Origin: Lonepinella sp051851555
Lineage (GTDB): Bacteria > Pseudomonadota > Gammaproteobacteria > Enterobacterales > Pasteurellaceae
DNA: 64,000 bases
Assembly: GCF_051851555.1 (NCBI RefSeq)
Contig: NZ_JBPDVH010000001.1
Span: 372,001 to 436,000 of the forward strand
Direction of reading: 5' to 3'
Shown: piece after piece, positions 60,420 through 64,000 of the stretch
Numbering within the stretch: the stretch's first letter is position 1
Layout of the letters: each line of letters opens with the position of its first letter
Translations under genes and position numbers: made by a program
The notes under the pieces: generated by a model
What the model was told of the DNA's origin: nothing
The model's input: only the letters and a program-made list of their open reading frames with translations
The model's database searches: none

Positions 60420-61364
60420 TTATCCTTCAATAACCGTGATTTTAACTTGTTGCAAAATAGGATCGAGCAATGTTGGATCACTCACGCCCACGTTACTTTG
60501 CGATACAGCAAAAGCAGATACCGCACTAGCAAATGCCAAAGTATCGGCTTGTGAAAGCTGATTCACCGCACCATAAATTAACCCTGCCACCATGGAATCG
60601 CCTGCCCCCACCGTACTCACCACATTTTCACAACGTGGCGGTTCGGCTCGCACAATACCTTGCTCACTTAACCAAACTGAGCCTTTTGCTCCCATAGAAA
60701 TGACCACATTCGCAATGCCTTGTGCCTGTAATTTCTTTGCGGCTTGAATAATTTCATCAAGAGAATTTAACGGCTGACCGATCCAAGCCTCCAATTCACG
60801 GTGATTAGGTTTAACCAACCACGGATTAGCCGTTAGTCCTGCTGTCAATGCTGCATTGGAACTGTCTAACACGACTTTCACACCCTCGTTGGCTAATTGT
60901 TTTAACCAATCGGCAAACTGTTCAGGACTCACACCACGTGGCAAACTGCCACATACCGCCACAATGTCAAACTGTCGGCAATAATCTAATGATGAAATCA
61001 CAAAGGTTTGCCAATCTTGCGGTTGCACTTGATAACCCAAGAAATTCAGGTCGGTTACATCCGCCTCGGTTTCAGTAATTTTGACATTAATTCGTGTTTT
61101 GCCTGCAATACGTTGAAAGCGATCTTCTAAGCCAAGGCTTTGGAATAGATGTTCAAAATCGCCCACATTATCTTCGCCTAAAAAACCACCCACGGCGACG
61201 TTCACGCCTAAATCATTGAGGACTTTGGCGACATTAATGCCCTTGCCAGCAGGAAATAACCCGAGCGTTTCCACTTGGTTGACTTCGCCCAATTCAATAC
61301 GAGTCAAACGCCCGACTAAATCATAGGCAGTATTGAGCGTAATTGTTACTACTTTTTTGCTCAT
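60420..61364 (-). CDS. fruK: 1-Phosphofructokinase FruK
   Basis: 314 residues, PfkB family; it makes fructose 1,6-bisphosphate from the fructose 1-phosphate delivered by FruA. N-terminal VTITLNTAYDLVG, GG motif FPAGKGINVAKVLNDLG near residue 37, catalytic-Asp motif VSTVGAGDSMVAGL near 247. It lies between fruB (2 bp) and fruA (3 bp). Confidence 0.95.
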   Translation of the reverse strand: MSKKVVTITLNTAYDLVGRLTRIELGEVNQVETLGLFPAGKGINVAKVLNDLGVNVAVGGFLGEDNVGDFEHLFQSLGLEDRFQRIAGKTRINVKITETEADVTDLNFLGYQVQPQDWQTFVISSLDYCRQFDIVAVCGSLPRGVSPEQFADWLKQLANEGVKVVLDSSNAALTAGLTANPWLVKPNHRELEAWIGQPLNSLDEIIQAAKKLQAQGIANVVISMGAKGSVWLSEQGIVRAEPPRCENVVSTVGAGDSMVAGLIYGAVNQLSQADTLAFASAVSAFAVSQSNVGVSDPTLLDPILQQVKITVIEG

Positions 61365-61366
61365 TA

Positions 61367-62485
61367 TTACTCCCCTAAGCCAGCCGCAATCGCCGCACCG
61401 ATACCGTCAATGGCTTGTTGAGCCTGTTCGCCAGTCGCCACAAAACGTAAACGATGCCCTTTGACGGCTCCCAAAGACACAATTTTCATCGCACTTTTCG
61501 CACTCACTAAGGCACCACCACGATCTAGGTTTTGCACAAGCACAGTCGCATTATATTTTTTCACTTCATTAACTAACACGGCACCAGGGCGAGCATGTAC
61601 ACCATGTTCATTTTTAATCGTAAATGTCCCTTCGACTTCTTGGGCAGAATTTGTATCCGCTACGTTTACAGGTTCAACAACCACAGCTTCGCCATTTAAT
61701 GCGGAGACAATTTGTGTCACTGAACCTTGCAATAAACATTGTTGCACTTGTGGATCTAGCAAACGAGCTAACACTTGATTTACACCCTCATCTTTAGCAG
61801 AAACCGTAATTACCGCTAATGGATGATTTTTGGCTCGGCTCACGGCTAACCCATTTTTCAGATTTCCTTGCGAACTGTCAGTTAACCATAAACCCTGTCC
61901 TAACGGTAACGCAGATGAACTTACTACGTCAGAAACAAAGGATTTTTCCACCGCACCTTGACGTTCTAAATTGCCAGCATTAATCGCCGTTAACGTCAAC
62001 AGATTATCGGTTTCCATATTTAGCATAATCGTTTCAGCAGATACCACTAAATTTTGGTTCTCTCCTAATAATAACGCACGGAACTTGCTTACATCCGACT
62101 CTTTCGCCAATCTAGCAGCAGTGTTTTCATCCCCTAAAATTTGGGTTAACTGACGCAACAAGGTTAAATGTTCATCAGAACGGGCCGCAATAGCAATCAC
62201 CACATAAGCGATATTGCCCTCACTCCATTCAATCCCTTGAGGGAATTGAAACACCGCCACGCCAGTTTGTTTCACCAAGTCACGAGTTTCCAATGTACCA
62301 TGAGGAATCGCAATCCCGTTGCCTAAAAAGGTTGAAGTTTGCTGTTCACGAGCTAACATACCTTGCACATACGCTGGATCCACTAATCCAGTGTTGCTCA
62401 AGGCCGCTGCAGCCATCTCAATGGCTTGCTGTTTATTCTCTGCCATTGCGGCAAGATGAATATAATTTTCAGGTAAATTAAACAT
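61367..62485 (-). CDS. fruB: PTS fructose EIIA-HPr fusion FruB (FPr)
   Basis: 372 residues, close to E. coli FPr (376). EIIA domain ~1-145 with phospho-His62 in IPHGTLE; a middle linker domain (~155-275, a degenerate receiver-like region); C-terminal HPr domain with phospho-His297 in EHGVHARPGA. It carries phosphate from Enzyme I to FruA. First gene of the operon; a terminator-like hairpin lies only ~19-54 bp upstream. Confidence 0.95.
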   Translation of the reverse strand: MFNLPENYIHLAAMAENKQQAIEMAAAALSNTGLVDPAYVQGMLAREQQTSTFLGNGIAIPHGTLETRDLVKQTGVAVFQFPQGIEWSEGNIAYVVIAIAARSDEHLTLLRQLTQILGDENTAARLAKESDVSKFRALLLGENQNLVVSAETIMLNMETDNLLTLTAINAGNLERQGAVEKSFVSDVVSSSALPLGQGLWLTDSSQGNLKNGLAVSRAKNHPLAVITVSAKDEGVNQVLARLLDPQVQQCLLQGSVTQIVSALNGEAVVVEPVNVADTNSAQEVEGTFTIKNEHGVHARPGAVLVNEVKKYNATVLVQNLDRGGALVSAKSAMKIVSLGAVKGHRLRFVATGEQAQQAIDGIGAAIAAGLGE

Positions 62486-62503
62486 TCAGCATGTCTCCTT
62501 AAA

Positions 62504-62539
62504 AATAAAAAAGAGTTAGGTACTCAACGCACCTAACTC
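62504..62539 (-). terminator. Terminator (or attenuator) between lipoprotein gene and fruB
   Basis: GAGTTAGGT (62513-62521) pairs with ACCTAACTC (62531-62539), 9-nt loop, T run on the minus strand at 62512-62504. It begins 6 bp past the lipoprotein stop and leaves only 18 bp before the fruB start. Confidence 0.75.
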
Positions 62540-62545
62540 ACCACG

Positions 62546-63058
62546 TTATTTACAAACACTGAGCAACTCTTCACTGCCTTTGCTCAAGTATTCATCATCT
62601 TCCGATTTTACACGATCTTTTTGCAGATCACGCATCGCATCATAAATCCCCTGTGTCATACTTGGACGATCAATTTTAGACCAACAATCTGCACTTAAAC
62701 GACTAAAATTATTCTGCAAATCAGAGGCAAACACCACGCCGCTATAATACGCATGCACATTGCTATCAATGCCCGAGGCCAATTTGGCTTTCACTTGTTC
62801 CACCGACACTAAAATTCTACCTAAATACCAATCATTCACCCCACTGGTAAACGAATTGACATCATAATCGTCTTTCACCGAGCCTTTATAGGTTTGTGCC
62901 GCCGCAGAATAAGCCACCGCATAAGATTTCTGATCAATCTGTTCTTTATCCAAATTAATCACGGTTTTCTCACTGCCCATAAACGGAATATAAGACGTCA
63001 CTGATGAACAGCCAACCAAACAGGCCACCGCCAACATCAGTGATAATTTTTTTAACAT
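62546..63058 (-). CDS. Predicted outer-membrane or periplasmic lipoprotein
   Basis: 170 residues. Lipoprotein signal peptide with lipobox LVGC (Cys17), then SSVTSYIPF. Ser at +2 predicts outer-membrane sorting. The mature part is mostly helical with acidic and Lys-rich C-terminal residues; two Cys (near 124 and 169) could form a disulfide. No family of known function is recognised. An AGGAGG-like site precedes the start. Confidence 0.8.
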   Translation of the reverse strand: MLKKLSLMLAVACLVGCSSVTSYIPFMGSEKTVINLDKEQIDQKSYAVAYSAAAQTYKGSVKDDYDVNSFTSGVNDWYLGRILVSVEQVKAKLASGIDSNVHAYYSGVVFASDLQNNFSRLSADCWSKIDRPSMTQGIYDAMRDLQKDRVKSEDDEYLSKGSEELLSVCK

Positions 63059-63222
63059 AAGTCCTCCTTTCGACTAACGACTTGTTCCACATTATAACGC
63101 TAGTCCGCCATATCACCAACAAAAAGCCTCGATTTATCGCCAATCTATATTTTGTATTTGTTTTATGCGCCTTTTTCCCCTAAACTATAAGCGTCACTTT
63201 ATTCAGAACAATAAACAAGATT

Positions 63223-63501
63223 ATGCGCTTATTAATTCTCCTCCTTACTGCGGTATTACTGATTTTCCAATACGATTTTTGGTTCGGTAAAAATGGCTAC
63301 TTGGATAACCAACAGGCTAGCGAAGACATTGCGCTAAAAAAAGAAGAAAATAAAAAACTCGAACAACGCAATCAGCTCATTTTAGCGGAAGTCAATGATT
63401 TAAAAGATGGCGTGAACGCCATTCAAGAACGAGCCAGACAACAATACGAAATGGTCAAACCTAACGAAACCTTTTATCGCATTGTAAAAGAAAATAAATA
63501 A
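63223..63501 (+). CDS. ftsB: Cell division protein FtsB
   Basis: 92 residues. One N-terminal membrane helix (~3-20, LLILLLTAVLLIFQYDFWFG) and a coiled coil (~28-70). The FtsB/DivIC pattern QYDFWFGKNGYLD and the C-terminal YEMVKPNETFYRIV agree with E. coli FtsB (103). It bridges FtsL and FtsQ in the divisome. Its TAA stop shares one base with the ispD start (TAATG). Confidence 0.93.
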   Translation: MRLLILLLTAVLLIFQYDFWFGKNGYLDNQQASEDIALKKEENKKLEQRNQLILAEVNDLKDGVNAIQERARQQYEMVKPNETFYRIVKENK

Positions 63502-64000
63502 TGGCAAAAAATCAACAAAAATTCACCGCACTTTTCGCCACGTCCCCTCGCCGAATTGTGGCTGTCGTGCCAGCAGCGGGTATTGGCGCTCGCATGCAAG
63601 CGGATAAACCCAAACAATATCTGTGTATTCAAGGCAAAACGATTTTAGAACACAGCGTCACCGCCTTGCTCACTCACCCCGCCCAGATTGAACAAGTGAT
63701 TTTAGCCGTGGCGCCCCATGATCCCTATTTAGCCGATTTGCCTTTTTTAAACGATCCTCGCATTGTTCTGGTTCAAGGTGGCGAAACCCGTGCCGACAGC
63801 GTACTCAACGGATTAACGCATATTGTACCAAGCGACAATACATGGGTACTTGTGCATGATGCCGCACGACCTTGTTTAACCCACACAGATATTGATCAAT
63901 TATTGGCCATCCAAGATCCCAACGGTGCAATTCTGGCCATTCCAGCCGTCGATACCATCAAGCGAGCCACGGCCACACAACAAATTCAACAAACTGAAGA
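63501..64000 (+). CDS. ispD: 2-C-methyl-D-erythritol 4-phosphate cytidylyltransferase IspD (3' truncated by window)
   Basis: The first 166 codons are present. The nucleotide-binding motif VVPAAGIGARMQADKPKQYL is near residue 22, then HDAARPCLT near 120. It joins CTP and MEP in the non-mevalonate isoprenoid pathway. The ftsB-ispD linkage is as in E. coli. An uptake signal (63535-63543) lies in the first codons, giving the N-terminal KFTALFA peptide and a slightly longer start than the E. coli protein. Confidence 0.95.
   Translation, partial: MAKNQQKFTALFATSPRRIVAVVPAAGIGARMQADKPKQYLCIQGKTILEHSVTALLTHPAQIEQVILAVAPHDPYLADLPFLNDPRIVLVQGGETRADSVLNGLTHIVPSDNTWVLVHDAARPCLTHTDIDQLLAIQDPNGAILAIPAVDTIKRATATQQIQQTE

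Overview
This is a bacterial chromosome segment from the family Pasteurellaceae. At least 28 copies of the 9-bp DNA uptake signal AAGTGCGGT (or its complement) are scattered through it, and both protein content and gene order are gammaproteobacterial. That core belongs to the Haemophilus influenzae / Aggregatibacter / Pasteurella multocida clade. The trimeric autotransporter with an AGCA tetranucleotide tract fits Haemophilus or Aggregatibacter, but the species cannot be fixed from the sequence. No rRNA, tRNA, CRISPR array, prophage or intact IS element was seen. A lone Bro-N (phage-antirepressor-like) gene is the only phage-type gene.

Layout. 1-5.8 kb: the 3' end of a membrane-anchored alpha/beta hydrolase, the Bro-N orphan, trmA-fieF-rsmJ and an exported protein. 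5.9-17.8 kb: a 12-kb sugar region. It holds a hybrid sensor kinase with xylB on the minus strand, a CUT2-type ABC importer (ATPase, permease, binding protein) diverging from them, a minus-strand OmpR-type regulator, and a plus-strand catabolic operon (mak fructokinase, D-lyxose-isomerase-family enzyme, class II aldolase, PfkB kinase). Together these look like one inducible uptake, sensing and catabolism unit for a ketose/aldose whose identity is not proven. 17.9-23.9 kb: mutS, then yibN-secB-gpsA-cysE (without grxC), and dtd. 24.0-24.7 kb: a DinJ-YafQ toxin-antitoxin pair behind a perfect inverted-repeat operator. 24.7-28.8 kb: glpD-glpF-glpK behind a consensus CRP site. 28.9-36.3 kb: mixed housekeeping and redox genes (BrkB family, trmL, Gfo/Idh/MocA oxidoreductase, FMN reductase, pirin, RidA, gph, trpS, DUF3108-like protein).

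36.4-41.4 kb: a 1571-residue trimeric autotransporter adhesin. Its predicted sigma-70 promoter lies just downstream of 21 AGCA repeats, a probable length-variable expression switch. 41.5-49.5 kb: glpX, zapB, a YigL-like phosphatase and the isoleucine/valine genes ilvG-ilvM-ilvD-ilvA (no ilvE), interrupted by two palindromic repeat elements. 49.6-54.2 kb: the str operon (rpsL-rpsG-fusA-tuf) with a strong promoter. 54.3-58.7 kb: a DinI-like gene with a possible SOS box, a YfcZ-family protein, and a TAXI-type TRAP transporter with its DUF1850 partner. 58.7-64 kb: fruBKA (PTS fructose), a lipoprotein, and ftsB-ispD (ispD cut by the window edge).

Two families of intergenic palindromes recur: one built on CCCTCACCCTAGCCCTCTCCC-type arms (three loci) and one on GGGCGTATTGCATACGCCC (one full and one decayed copy). 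Several uptake signals occur as inverted pairs that serve as terminators. The items most worth following are the autotransporter switch, the sugar sensing-and-uptake region and the repeat elements inside the ilv cluster.
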